From Sporodiniella umbellata (Eukaryota; Mucoromycota; Mucoromycetes; Mucorales; Rhizopodaceae): a stretch of 64,000 bases of DNA. The notes below the pieces were generated by a model. It was given only the letters and a program-made list of their open reading frames with translations, searched no databases and was not told the origin of the DNA. This document shows positions 11,799 to 23,559 of the stretch, piece by piece (positions within the stretch are counted from its first letter, which is position 1; each line of letters opens with the position of its first letter). Where the stretch lies: contig JAIXMR010000005.1 of the NCBI GenBank assembly GCA_025677835.1, positions 290,001-354,000 on the forward strand, written 5' to 3'. A program made the position numbers and the translations under genes.

Positions 11799-12598
11799 TT
11801 TAACAAACAATTACAGTTAACTGATAATTGGACAAACTTATTTATAATTAGAAAAATGTGCTTTAGTTTTTAGTCACTATAGCTTTTCCACTACATAACA
11901 TAAGATTGTAATAAAAAAAATAAAGTGTAGATATGTTTATTTTAATAATATATACAAAAACAGAGCAATACATAACTATCTCTTTTTTACTATTGCATTT
12001 AACACCTCCACTACGTAACTCGATATGAGTTTCTTATGGTTTTTATATAGCATCGTACACATTTTATGGATACTAGTATATTAAAAGATCCTCTGTTTCA
12101 GACGTTTCAAACAACCTCAGCAGAATTCAAGCCAGGACTAAGAGTAAAACTGGTACTACACCACCATCTTTGTTGATGCTCTCAGACGTCCTATTGTCTC
12201 GAGGTTACAATTACTAATTTCTTTTTGTTGACAAAAAGAATGCGCTGACTTGGTAAAAAAAAAAAAAAAAAAAAAAAAACGAAGCTACTAGACATTTGTA
12301 TCATTTGTCAAGTCCTTTTTCTTTCGTATGCTCTTAGCTTTTAATGTTTAAATGTATTTATTGGTATAGTTCTTTTAGAGCACTTAAGCTCCAGGTTATG
12401 AAAATAAGACAAGGAGGGTTGTATACCGTAATTGTCTCTATTTGATAGGGAAAAAAAGAGGGCTATGTTATATCTATAGAATCTCGTCTTCTAAATTATG
12501 GACACCAAAATCCAAGACGATAAGTTGGGTAGTATTTTCACTTTGACTGCTTAAAGTTATTATACGTTTATATGTGTGTATATACTCTTTTTTTCTTT
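11799..12598. other. Convergent intergenic region between PFK and CDC4-like gene
   Basis: Eight hundred bases of AT-rich sequence lie between two 3' ends. AATAAA-like signals occur near 11910-11925, and a run of 25 A lies near 12255-12279. No coding segment or RNA gene was recognised. Confidence 0.6.
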
Positions 12599-14612
12599 TT
12601 ACTTTTTAACTGCAGCAATGCATCTTCTTTCATCAAATGATATACGCCAAACACTAGACACGTCCTGTATGAGATCGTGCAGTAGTTCCCCACTCTTGGT
12701 ATCCCACATTTTTACTGCACCTTCAGAGCCAGACACTATCTTATGTCGATCGTGCTGGAAAGCTGTTATAGGTCCTCGATGGCCTGCCAATATACAATGA
12801 CGGTCACCAGTAGAGGGATCCCAGGTCCGCAGTGTATAATCAGCTGCAGCACTTACTAAATAGTTGTCAGCTAGTCCTATTAAACCAACCAAAATAGCGT
12901 GTCCTAGAATTCAAAATAAAGTCAGATTACTATTGCTTGGCCAAAAAAAAAAGCTATTGTTTGTTACCTTGAAGCACAAATTTGCACTCGCCATCATCCA
13001 GCCCCCAAATTCTCACTGAAGAGTCTAAGCTTCCACTTATACAATGTCTCCTTTTGGGGTCAATAGCTACACAGTATACCTTCATTGAATGCCCTTTCAG
13101 GACATGTCTTGATTTCCCTGTAGCTAAGTCCCATACAATTACCATATGATCGTATCCGCCACTCACTAAGGTGTTACCATGGACAGCTATGTCCCGAACA
13201 GAGCTTTCGTGTTCCTTGAGAGTGAACTTTATATACTTTCTCGAGATAAAGTCATCTTCGACAGAATCAACTAGCGGCAGAGGTAGATCGTTTAGGTTTG
13301 GTAACCTCCATACTCGAATAGTCATATCTCTTGAGCCACTAATAATTAGAGGTTCACTAGGTTGCAGCCGACCGTCAATCATTGTCGGCATTACGATTTT
13401 GAGGCAGCGTACAATACTTGTATGTCCCCTTAAAACGAACCGACAAAGACCACGCTTTATATCCCATACACGCACAGTACGATCGATAGATCCAGTAACC
13501 AAGGTATTATCTACATATTCTAAGACCCAAACACCCCCTTCATGACCTTCCATAACATTTTTTAACTGACCCGTATTGACGTCGTATAAATGAATTCGAT
13601 GATCATCTGAGCCGGTAATTACTTTTTCTTCGTCAAATTGTAGGCAGGTAATTAAATCGTCCTCGTGCCCTTCAAGCAACAGCTTGTGATGCTTGTTTAA
13701 TCGCCAGTTGCGCCGCATAATTGTGTGCCGGCGTACCATATTTTTGTAAGGTGTAAACGATGTATCACTAAGCTCTTTGAGTGTAGGGATAAAGTTGTTT
13801 TCAGCGAGCTTGAATTTCCATACTTCATGAGCTTTGTCAATCAAGTCTTTCCATGCGTGGTTAACAGCTGAGGCGTGACAGAGAGATGTGACGTCAATAT
13901 AAGACAGTATCTTATAAGCAATATCTACGGGTAGAGATAGAAGCAGATCTTTGCGCAAAAAAAGCAATATGTTATCCTTGGTTGCTTTCAATGTATTTCG
14001 ATGTGACCGTTTAAGCAGTTGAAACAAGGCATATTTTTGCACTGGGCTTGGTAGAGCATCAAATGTTTCACGCATGTCTTCTAGTGGCCAGTCCTGTTCT
14101 GTGTCTGAGATAGGTGAGGGGAGTGCAGAGTTTGGGCTGCCGGGTATGATGTCGTCAGCGTAATCTATGGGATCTTGATTGTCGCTGCCTGTTTCTGTTC
14201 TTTTATACGATTTTTCGTCTTCCTCTTCCTCTTCCTCCCAAACGGAAGCGGTCCTTTTCCTTGTTGGAACCTAAACAAAGGATGTTATTGAGGGAGGTTA
14301 TTTAGGAGGCATACTCACATTAGTTTCCTCGAATACACAAGGGTTGCCGTTCATTTCAAAATTAATATGTTTTAGTTGAGGAGGCGTTTCTAAAGAAGCC
14401 AATGGATATAATTTGTGAGGTTTTATGTTGCAATGTAATGAGGGAAGTGTGATTGTCGTAATCGAATGCGATGCATTAAGAGCAGTAGGTGTAGGTGTAT
14501 TGCTGTGATTGTGTGGAAAACTGTTATTTGCATTGTTGTTATTACTTTGATCAGGTGAAGGCAATGGAGAAGAGAGTTGTAGTTCAGCAATAGAAGTTGG
14601 AATATCTCTCAT
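12599..14612 (-). CDS. CDC4: F-box/WD40 protein, Cdc4/FBXW7-like SCF substrate receptor
   Basis: Three exons (14612-14319, 14270-12968, 12903-12599) give 633 residues. Cdc4 recruits phosphorylated proteins to the SCF ubiquitin ligase. The first 170 residues are low-complexity (Asn/Pro/Ser, then an acidic EEEEEDE stretch next to the basic PTRKR). The F-box is LLSLPVDIAYKILSYIDVTS. It is followed by a linker and a WD40 propeller of about eight blades, each with GH...WD spacing, for example GHEDDLITCLQFDEEKVITG. An insertion of roughly 40 residues (PNLNDLPLPLVDSVEDDF) sits between blades, as in other Cdc4 proteins. The gene is divergent from the mitochondrial carrier gene with 146 bp between start codons. 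Confidence 0.93.
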
Positions 14613-14758
14613 TTTAGCAAATAGAATATTAAAAAAACGGGCGGAAGAAAAAAAAAAGAACTGGTTGTATTTAGGCTGTGTTTTAAACGAATTTGCTTTT
14701 TCAGTCTCCTATATGTTTAGACACTTATCAGATTTTCGCCTTTCTCTTTTTTTCGGAC
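14613..14758. promoter_or_regulatory. Short divergent promoter between CDC4 and MTM1-like genes
   Basis: Only 146 bp separate the two start codons. The interval has an A-rich stretch on the CDC4 side and pyrimidine-rich sequence just before the carrier ATG (CTTTCTCTTTTTTTC), typical of a fungal transcription start region. Confidence 0.5.
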
Positions 14759-15989
14759 ATGTCTAGCAACAGTAATCACAACACCACAGTGGAAAAACTG
14801 ATATCTGCGTGTACAGGAGCTTTGATTACCTCACTTATGGTGACTCCTATGGATGTTATCAAAATGAGACTACAAACTCAACAGAATATTTTTCCTTCAA
14901 AGCGGCATTGCTGTACATGGAATCCTTGTAACTTAAAAAAAACGACCAAATCTTTCAAAATGCCGGCAGTTGGAGGAAAAAGCTTACAGGTAGCTAATAT
15001 TCACGAATGTGCTGCTTTACAACAGCCCATGATCCTGAAAGGCACAACAGTAAGCTAAGAACAAAAAAAAACTTTTAAATTAGTCCGTAGTTAATCGTTT
15101 ATGTCATTTCTGTTACGTAAAAGGACGGTATTTACAAAATACTCAAATATGAAGGAGCCAGAGCTTTATGGAAAGGGCTTTCACCTTCATTGGTCATGTC
15201 GGTTCCCGGGAATGTTATTTACTTTGTTGGATATGAACAACTTAAAGACTCAATTCCTTCTGAGTATGCCCCGTTAGTAGCAGGGGCGGCAGCTCGTACA
15301 ATTGCTGTTGCGATGATATCACCTATAGAATTATTCCGTACTCGGCTTCAAGCAGTAGGCTCACATGACTTCAAACGTAATTATAAGACAAATATGCTTT
15401 CAAGAGTCTAATTTGATAAGTAGATGTTTTGCAGGGTGTAAAGGATATGGTTATTAGAGACGGGCCACAAGCACTTTGGAGGGGATTGCCACCTACCTTA
15501 TGGAGAGATGTACCGTTTTCTGCACTTTATTGGATGGGATACGAAGAGTGCAAAAAACTTCTTCGTTGTTCTTCTAGAATTAGCGAGCTGGAAGCCAGCT
15601 TTGTAGCGGGTGCATTATCCGGCATGGTAAGCTCGTTTTTTGTTTTTTGTTTTTTTGACTGTGTTCTATTTTTAACTGTATATAGTTTGCTGCAGCTGTA
15701 ACAACACCCTTTGACGTAGCTAAAACAAAAAGACAAGTAAACTCAGGTAATTGTTCAAGTTTTTTTTTTTATATTTGTTAGAAATACTAAATATATAGTT
15801 ATAGAAAGAACTTCTACTAAAACACGAGTTCCGGCCATTCTCAAACAAATTTATCTGCAAGAAGGTGTTTCAGGACTTTTTAGAGGTCTGACGCCAAGGA
15901 TTGCTAAAGTTGCTCCTTCTTGTGCAATCATGATCAGCTCTTATGAAATGGGCAAGGTTCTGTTTTTGTCGCAGCACAAGTCTTTGTAA
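14759..15989 (+). CDS. MTM1: Mitochondrial carrier, Mtm1/SLC25A39-40-like
   Basis: Five exons are inferred: 14759-15049, 15124-15354, 15435-15626, 15686-15746, 15805-15989 (319 residues). The family sits in the inner mitochondrial membrane; SLC25A39/40 import glutathione and yeast Mtm1 affects Mn/Fe handling. Three carrier repeats are visible through PMDVIKMRLQ, SPIELFRTRLQ and TPFDVAKTKRQ. The first matrix loop carries the Cys-rich insert (CCTWNPCNLKK) typical of SLC25A39-type carriers. The exon 2 donor is uncertain. A GTAGGC at 15355 keeps the frame but deletes residues GSHDFK; the more typical GTAATT at 15377 shifts the frame. Its 3' end converges on the bHLH gene, 144 bp away. Confidence 0.85.
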
Positions 15990-16133
15990 ATACTAAATTC
16001 TCCCTGTAAACTTAAATTAACTGAAAATAATAATAACATCTTTATATACATAATGGGATTCTTTTAAAAAAATAAAAATAAAAGAAAACGTCTACAAATG
16101 GAATAAGAAAAACAAAGGATCTGGGCTTTTTCT

Positions 16134-16896
16134 TTAAAGACATCCTTGTAAAACGTATTCAAGCTCCTTTATCTTTTGCTGGTAAAAGTGTACATCGTTT
16201 TGTAATTCCCTTATTTGGTCTACACTTTTGCGTAGTATTGTTCCTTTGTTTAGTTTGCCCTCCTCAATAGAGAACGGTAGAAGCGTTCCCAGCTCCTGTA
16301 TTCTTTCGTTGATATTATCTCTTCTTCTGCGTTCGACTAGGCAATGTCAAGACAACAATCAGTAACGTAACTGCTTACCTGCGTTGTGAGATTCTCTTCG
16401 TCTACGTCTTTTTTCCATCATAGATTTTACTCTGTTACAGAAAAAAAGGATACACTCCAATCAGTTACAAAGTTTCACTCAAAAAAGAAGTTTTAGCTTA
16501 CTTTGTATGATTTATGTAGTCATCTTCAAAACTATTGTCCACTGTATCGCATTTGTGCGATTGTAACATATCGTTTTGAAAGGAAAAAGTAGGGGATATA
16601 GGATGGCTCAATTTATTGCTTCTGCGGTTTGCACTAGGCTGGTAAAATTGTTGATTTAAAGAAGTAAATCTTTTTGGTTGGTGATGCCTATCATATAAAC
16701 AATTTTCCTGATACAATGGCCGATCGAATTTTCCAGAGGAAGATGAGTAGTCCAAGTCTGATAAACGAGGGAAGCTTTGAGAACCAAGAAGATCGTGCAT
16801 AGGGGCATCAGCCATATCTTTATATCCAATGGTTGGATCGTTGTGTGAGCTACTACGAAATGCAGTAGGTTCACTCATTACTGCTGAGTAATTCAT
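16134..16896 (-). CDS. bHLH-zip transcription factor (MITF/TFE/Rtg3-like)
   Basis: Three exons (16896-16502, 16431-16379, 16336-16134) encode 216 residues. The N-terminal 130 residues are Ser/Asn-rich and unstructured. The basic region and helix 1 read [20 protein letters not shown], then [40 protein letters not shown] and a short zipper. His, Glu and Arg in HNAVERRRR are the E-box-contacting residues of class B bHLH factors. The DNA-binding domain is split by both introns. The ATG chosen is the first in frame; a non-ATG extension upstream (to 17007) is not supported. The role is inferred from the domain only; the factor regulates transcription, its targets are unknown. Confidence 0.88.
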
Positions 16897-19483
16897 TTTG
16901 AGAGAAAGAAAGAAAAGTTTTGAAAGAACAAAAGGTAAAAATGACGGAATAAACACACGCGCGCGGGCCAAGTCTTTTATAATACAGAGATGTAACCTAC
17001 TAAACAAGGAACCATTTACATATAGTTACACACTGAGATGGGTATTTATTTGAGCAGTATATCATTTGAGAAAGCACATAAACACTTTTATTGTCTTGTG
17101 TATTTGAACACACTCCTATTTAGGGAATTGTTTATCTAAACAGGACACTTGTTGTATCGAAGGCTCTCTCCAAATTTTTAAACTGTACGAAAAAAATCCA
17201 AAAAAAAAAAAAGTTCGTATATAGTTGTTTAGTGAGCGCTTTTTTAGTAACAAGTTTTATTTCGAATTGTCTTCGACCCTTTAGCTTCAATTACATTAAA
17301 AGTAAAAGCTTGCGGGCGGAGTAGCTTTTTAAGAGCGGCTTTATTTTCCCGAAAGACGGTGCCTTGGAAATTGAAATCGTGTGGTACGAAAATGAATTTG
17401 GCTTTTATCCCAAAAACAAAAAAGGCGCACGGACTGGCTTATTGTTCATGCACTAAGCACACTAAAAAAATGCCTTTCAAATATATTTCTCGTGGTTTTG
17501 TTTGACTACATACCGTATACTATTTAAGTTTAGACAGCCTGTACGTACGATCAGGCTTATTTTTTTGCTACCGAGATATACATTCTTTTGAAACTGCTTC
17601 TTTTTTCTCCAAAAAAAGTGCTGGCCTTAATTAACCAATGCTTACGATATTTGCTTGTATTTTATATAGTTACTCTCGAGTGTCTTATAAATGCTCAAAA
17701 ACGTCAATAGCAACCCAGCCAAGGACCCAAGATATATACTTAGATAAGCAGTCCACTTTAATTAACTAAGAAAACTCAAATATTGACTTACAAACGCGAA
17801 ATAAGATGAACTATATTTGGTTATCACATGAAAAGCACTTAACTACCAATTCTATTGACACGCCTCACGTTTCTATGTTTTATACTATTAACAATCCGCA
17901 GTGCTAGGAGCATAACAGGAAGGTGTTTTTACATTTCGAACACTTTTGACCTATATTTTTCTTTGCTCAAAGCTATTTGCAAGCATGATCTATCTTGTAA
18001 ATAAAACTAAAAAAAACCCTCATTTTGGAAAAAGGAACATACCTATAGAGGCCGATAAGTAAACAAACTGAAGCATTAGAAAAAAAAGGTATCAGCTTAA
18101 ACAGATTAATGAAAGGAAAAATATTAGTCTCTTTAGTGTTTGATTTTTCTCAAAACAGGTTTCTTATCGGTACTTTTCTACATCTAAAAGTGCAAAGTAC
18201 TTGTTGTGAGCATATCTAGGTATCTTTATTGTTGTATATCTGGATATTTGTCTTATCCGATTTGCTAAATAGATTTTTAAAAGAGTTTTAAAAAGCAAGT
18301 ATAGTTTTCGATTTTGAAGAAGGCGCTCAAAGTGATCATTCAAAAGCTACTAAACATAGTCCAAACTCAGCCTATGGATCTTTCAAAATGGGACAAACCT
18401 CGTCTAACGTTTGTCTAGATGTATCGTGCGACCGTTCTAGTAGAACAAGATTTGATTTGTAACAGACAAAAAAAGCCCCCATGACTTTTGATTTCTCCCG
18501 AAGTCTATAATTTTTACAGAAGGATTGGTCTTTGTAAAGCAGTGTCACCTTCTTTTTTTTTTTTTTTAGTTTCACTTAATGCAATATCAAGAATACTCTT
18601 TCATCCACATTTTCTACTCAGGAAAAAAAAGGAGATCAGTTTTGAGTCTAGTTTTGTTTGACTATGGGTTTTTTTTTTTTTTTTTTTGAAATAGCCAAAT
18701 CGCTCTTTAGAGGGTTTGTAATCGTTTTCTTTTGTTGAATCCATAAACGGGAGGCTTCACATCAAAAAAAAAAAAAAAAAACCCCCAAACAGAATGGTCC
18801 ACAGGTCATATGTACGAAATAGGAGCATATGAGATTTTATGTGCGTAAGCTTTTGTGTATGTGTATGTTGTACAGGTCACAGCCTAAAAAGTATTGTTCG
18901 AAAGCCCAAGAATCGTATTTTCATGTTACATCCTCCACAAAATTCTGGATTTTTAGTAAAATTGAGTAAATCCCGTATACGCTATTTATGCCTCTCTGCT
19001 ATAAAGACTTCAAACTATGTTTTTCCAGTGTCCTGCTACCTTGGTACTCGAAAACTTCAGCCATGGCTACTGAATTTAGAGCGAGGCCATAGCTGTAATG
19101 TATACTGAACAGTATAACGTATGAACAGAAAAAAAAGTCTAGCTTGCATACATGTGATTTCTGTAAATTAGGTGCTGCTTTTGTTCTATTAACTCCAAAC
19201 ACTATGCCCTAAATGCGCTATATGATAAAGAGGCTGCTTCAAAAGCAATATTGTACTGTTGCCAAATCTATAGTTGAACATTTATTTTTGTATACAGCGC
19301 TCAATTTTTATGGCACCAAACCTATCACAAAGCGGCTTGGTAGGCAAAAAAAAACAGATTTTTCTAGTTCGGATGTTGTTGAGCTGGTCTACACAGCGAC
19401 ATGAGCTGAGTTTATGAAGCTCAAAGACAAAATATGTATTTGCTGATGTACTATATTTATCTATTATTTTCTCTAAAACAAAT
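16897..19483. other. Start of the AT-rich gene-poor region
   Basis: About 2.6 kb without a supportable gene. It holds the bHLH promoter (including GC-rich CGCGCGCGGGCC near 16958) and then AT-rich sequence with A/T runs (18662-18685, 18764-18781). Short open frames at 18372-18575 and 19213-19404 have no recognisable domain. The latter (KRLGRQKKTDFSSSDVVEL) could be the tail of a decayed repetitive gene, but I cannot show it. Confidence 0.5.
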
Positions 19484-20195
19484 ATGGGTCTGCTAACAAT
19501 CCTGAAAAAGAACCGTCAAAATGAAAAAGAAATGCGAATTTTGATGCTGTAAGTGAAACTCAATTTAACATCACACTCAATTACAAAGAGGACTAGACAA
19601 TGCCGGAAAAACGACCATACTTAAAAAGATCAATGGTGAACCCATTGATACGATCTCACCAACTCTTGGATTTAACATCAAAACGCTAGAACATGAGAAG
19701 TAAAGGAAATAATCTACATTTAATTTCATTGGAATCTTTGTTTTTAAAAATCAAGAATATAAAAAAGTTATAAACTAAACATATGGGATGTTGGTGGACA
19801 AAAGTCCATACGATCTTACTGGAGAAATTATTTTGAACAAACAGATGCACTTGTCTGGGTAGTAGATTCAGCAGATCGACTTCGACTAAACGACTGTAAA
19901 AAAGAGTTACAGCAGCTACTGCAGGAGGAAAGATTGGCCGGCGCCACTTTGTTAGTGTTTGCAAACAAACAAGACATTACGGGTGCTCTTAGTGAAAAGG
20001 AGATCAAAGATGTATGTGAGAGATGCTATACAATACATAAAAACTGATTTTTAATGTTAGGTTCTTGAACTAGAAGATATCAAAAGTCATCACTGGGCTA
20101 TACTCGCATGCAGTGCAGTAACTGGATGTAACCTACTGAAAGGCATGGATTGGGTAGTAAATGATGTGGCATCAAGGATTTATATGCTTGACTAA
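19484..20195 (+). CDS. ARL2: ADP-ribosylation factor-like GTPase Arl2
   Basis: Four short exons (19484-19548, 19589-19699, 19768-20011, 20061-20195) give 184 residues, which I recall as the length of human ARL2. Arl2 is a small GTPase acting with tubulin cofactors (Cin4 in yeast) and in mitochondria. All G motifs are present: P-loop GLDNAGKTT split by intron 1, switch-1 Thr in [38 protein letters not shown], and CSAVTG. The N-terminus MGLLTILKK keeps Gly2. The G3 motif IWDVGGQ follows the family-like YKLN. The gene sits alone in an AT-rich desert and its exons are small enough to be missed by ORF scans, yet it looks fully intact. Confidence 0.92.
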
Positions 20196-21130
20196 ATAAA
20201 GAAGAGATATGTCGCATCAGGTTTGATTTTTTGTATCTATTGAATCTGCATTATACAAGCTTTTTGCAATTAAAAAAAGTTAGTAGTTTTGTTTAATATC
20301 AATTGCTTTATTCGAGGCTCTGAACTACAGAATTACGAGTCGTTACTATTTTTTTTCCTTTTTGAAAAACTACGAAGGTAATTTTTCATATGTTTGAATT
20401 GAGGCCTTGTTCACTTTGAAGTAAATACATTTGATTTATTGGGCTCAATTGTTTTACAGTAGCAGTATATTTTGCCATATATCAGCGATATATCGATATT
20501 GACATCTTTATTGGAAGTGACAGTGAAAAGTGGCTTGATAAAGCTGCCAATTGGTATTACTTTTGTTTAGGGATCAACAAACTGATATGGAACTTTCCAT
20601 TGCTTTGACAAATATGCTGCTAATGTGAGTAGACTTACTCATTAGATAGACTCAAAATAGATACCAGTATGAAATATGCTTCTCTCATCAACTGAGCGTA
20701 CTTCAATACCATTTCTGTACCTATGCATTTCAAAGCCTTTCTGTCAATTCATCTTGGTGCAAATGAACTCAGATCAAGAATCTAAAGTTTATGCCAAATT
20801 TGCTGTGTGAAACATTTTGCAGAGAAAATGCGATTTTATAGAACATGTAATATGTGCTTTTTCTAAAGGACAAATTCTTGAAATTTTAGGAGTGCCAAAG
20901 TAGCGTAAAAACTCAAAAACTAAAAACAAAGTATAGGCTCTGAAAGAAAATGGAGTCTTTGAAAAGCTTTATAGTATACGCCTCATATAGTATTACACGC
21001 TTCATTTTTTTTAAAAGTTTCATCGTTTTCTCGTGTCTTTATTAACCACAGTGTATAGCGCTGAGCAACTATAAAACAAAGAATTCCAGCACAAAGTAGT
21101 GTTGTTTCAAATCTTTAAATTATAGTTGGT
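20196..21130. other. AT-rich gene-free interval downstream of ARL2
   Basis: No gene, RNA or repeat was recognised beyond short A/T tracts. All frames are broken by frequent stops. Confidence 0.5.
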
Positions 21131-21450
21131 TTTTTCATTTGATGCTTCGTTGCGAGGGTTTTCGCATGTTGTCCTTCATGGGGTTGGGTTTGACAAGTCT
21201 CCTTCTTGGGTGTTGACAAGTACGCCTCTTGCAAGTTACGAATCTTGTTTCTTCTAGTATTATTTGCAAACCGGTTGAGCAGACCGGGACAGAAGGAGCC
21301 TCTCGTCTAAAAGACGGGAAGACCTAGCATAGGCCAATGAATAAGGAAAAAAAAAGGGAAAGTTAGAAAAAATGGCTCCTTTTTATACTTTTTTTGTTTA
21401 TCTAAACCGTCACACCTTTATCTCCTTTTTGCATTAATTTTCAAAAAAGC
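21131..21450. repeat. Copy A of a 320-bp dispersed structured repeat
   Basis: Nearly identical (a handful of differences, mainly in an A run) to 26826-27147 in the same orientation. Three perfect hairpins lie in series: CCGGT/ACCGG (21271-21275 with 21283-21287), CGTCT/AGACG (21304-21308 with 21312-21316) and CCTA/TAGG (21323-21326 with 21330-21333). Weaker colinear similarity continues downstream (GCGGATCC at about 21608 and GAAGCCAGGTA at about 22011). The full element may therefore be longer and partly decayed. It has no protein-coding frame. It could be a non-autonomous transposable element or a structured RNA gene. Confidence 0.85.
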
Positions 21451-23209
21451 CGTCACCGTAGAGTTACAAATGACGCAAGCTGTAGAGCCATAATGTGAAA
21501 GCTACCAAGCGTTGAAAGAGGTTGCTTTTTTTTTTTTGTTTGTTTGGACTTGGCTCCTTGAAACCTTTTGATGGACTCTTGATTTTTAATATACAGACAA
21601 ATTCTAGCGGATCCTAATCTGTGTTTTATTACTACTATGCCTTGTCGCTATGCTTTTATTAAGTATCGATACAAACTGCAAAATAACTAAAAACTAAGAT
21701 AAAATTACACATAAGCTATATTATACATATAGTATGTAAATTGCTAAAGAGCTTACAGCGTGCTTTTTTTAATGAATGCTTTTTAAAGAATTTTTTTCTC
21801 AAATCACACCTTCACTACCAAAGGAACAGATGAAAAAGGATAATCCAAAACAAAAAAGAATACATATAAAGTTATACATAAAAGGTATCAATAAGCTTTG
21901 GTAATGTCGTTTCTTAGTATTTCAACAGGTAATTAATATCGCTATAAGAAAAAAAAAGATCTTACTGTATACGAGTATGTTTTAATTATATTCTATTGGT
22001 TCGATAGTTGAAGCCAGGTACATGTTTCTGACAGATGGCCGTCCCAATGGATTTTCGTTATGCAAAACGGCTTTCGTTCACCGCTACTTTCCGGAGTTCT
22101 AACAGAGCCTTGGCTTTACAAGATTAAAAGCTTTCGCTTGTGCTGATGTACCTTTTTGGTTACGAAGTGGGTGCAAGGTCCTAAAAGTTTTCAGGTACGT
22201 ATTAGGGATTTTGAAATAATGTTTTCAATTAGGGCCTTTGGTAAAATTAGACATATTGCTAACTTTTCTTTTTTTTTGAATTTTTAAATGTATATGTAGT
22301 GTAAATGCACTTACTACAGTCTATTACAGTATTATTTTTTATCGTATTGCATATCTCTACACTTTTTTATAGATCTATACTTTTTGCTATCATATAGTTT
22401 TTAAGTGCTGTCGATAAGTTTCATAGTACCTTCCTTCAAGAACCTTTCATATATATATATATATATATCAACAAACAAATATATAGTTCGCCTATTGTCC
22501 TTGTATATTCTTTGTCTGTAGTTATTATTTTCCAGTTTTTTATAGTTTCTTCTCAATTTACCTATAATATCTTTTATCTTGATTCGATTTGTTATACTCT
22601 TTTCTAGGTTGTATTTATTGTTTAATCACATACAACACAGATCACGAAGCATCTTTATCCTTAGCTCAATAAAAACAACAAAATGCTTTTTCATATGGGA
22701 TATTTTATAGCTCAACTATCCTTTTTTATCACCAAAGAAATAATCCAACACATGCTTTTTTTTTTACAACAAAAGCGCATTGTATACGTCTGATGTGACA
22801 AATAAAAGCAAAAAACTGTAATGGAAAGCAACTCCTCCAAAGACAATGATACTAATGGATCTCAATTATGAAAGCCGCTAATCAGATATATAGAGGTGTG
22901 GAGAATGAGTTACTACTTTCGATATTCTTTCTTTATGAGAATTGACAACAAATACACTGAATTTGTTTGAGATAGGCTACAACTTTTTTTGGTGATAGGA
23001 ACATTGATCATAAATAAAGGTACGAGGCAGTCGGTTGTTAGGAAGGAATAAATCCTTTCACTATTGAATCTTAAATGACTGCTTCTCGATATCTTCCAGA
23101 TTGTCATGAGTTTAATCGAGTTAAAACACTATACAAAGCTATATTTAGCCTTCAGTATTCTCTTGAAATCTATTTAATCAAAAGATTCTAGTCGGTCATA
23201 AAGGGTTCA
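21451..23209. other. Gene-free flank of repeat copy A
   Basis: AT-rich sequence with scattered similarity to the flank of repeat copy B up to about 22020. A (TA)n tract lies at about 22449-22468. No gene was recognised; the small minus-strand frame at 22913-23107 has no family features. Confidence 0.5.
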
Positions 23210-23559
23210 ATGGAGCGAAGTACTTCTCAAGAAACACAAGATTTAAAAGCTAGAACTAGTGAAGCGATTAACAGAAAGGCTCTTAATATTGCTCAACACC
23301 TGGCTAACTATTTCAAAAGCATTTCAATAAAGAACCTTTCTAATGTATTGAGTGATATAAAAGAAAATTTGGGCAGTTTACCAAAACAAACTTTAATCAA
23401 TCATTTTTACGCAGGTGACAATAATTGTATAAGCGTTTTTGATTTTTAGCTATTATAAAACATGCAATTCTATTAAGAAACTTTTTTTTTTTCTTTTTTT
23501 AAAAAAAAATAGAGTATGAATACAAAAGCATACTAAAGGTTGTGAAATTACAACGATGA
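23210..23559 (+). CDS. Possible small two-exon protein, 83 residues, unknown
   Basis: An ATG frame (23210-23414) ends at a GTGACA donor. An intron of 98 nt with a T-rich 3' part ends AATAG at 23512. The second exon (23513-23559) completes the frame with EYEYKSILKVVKLQR and a stop. The protein is predicted to be helical and charged (QETQDLKARTSEAINRKALN near the start), with no domain that I recognise. Codon use is unremarkable. Position in a gene desert and lack of a family make this tentative. It could equally be a chance open frame. Confidence 0.35.
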
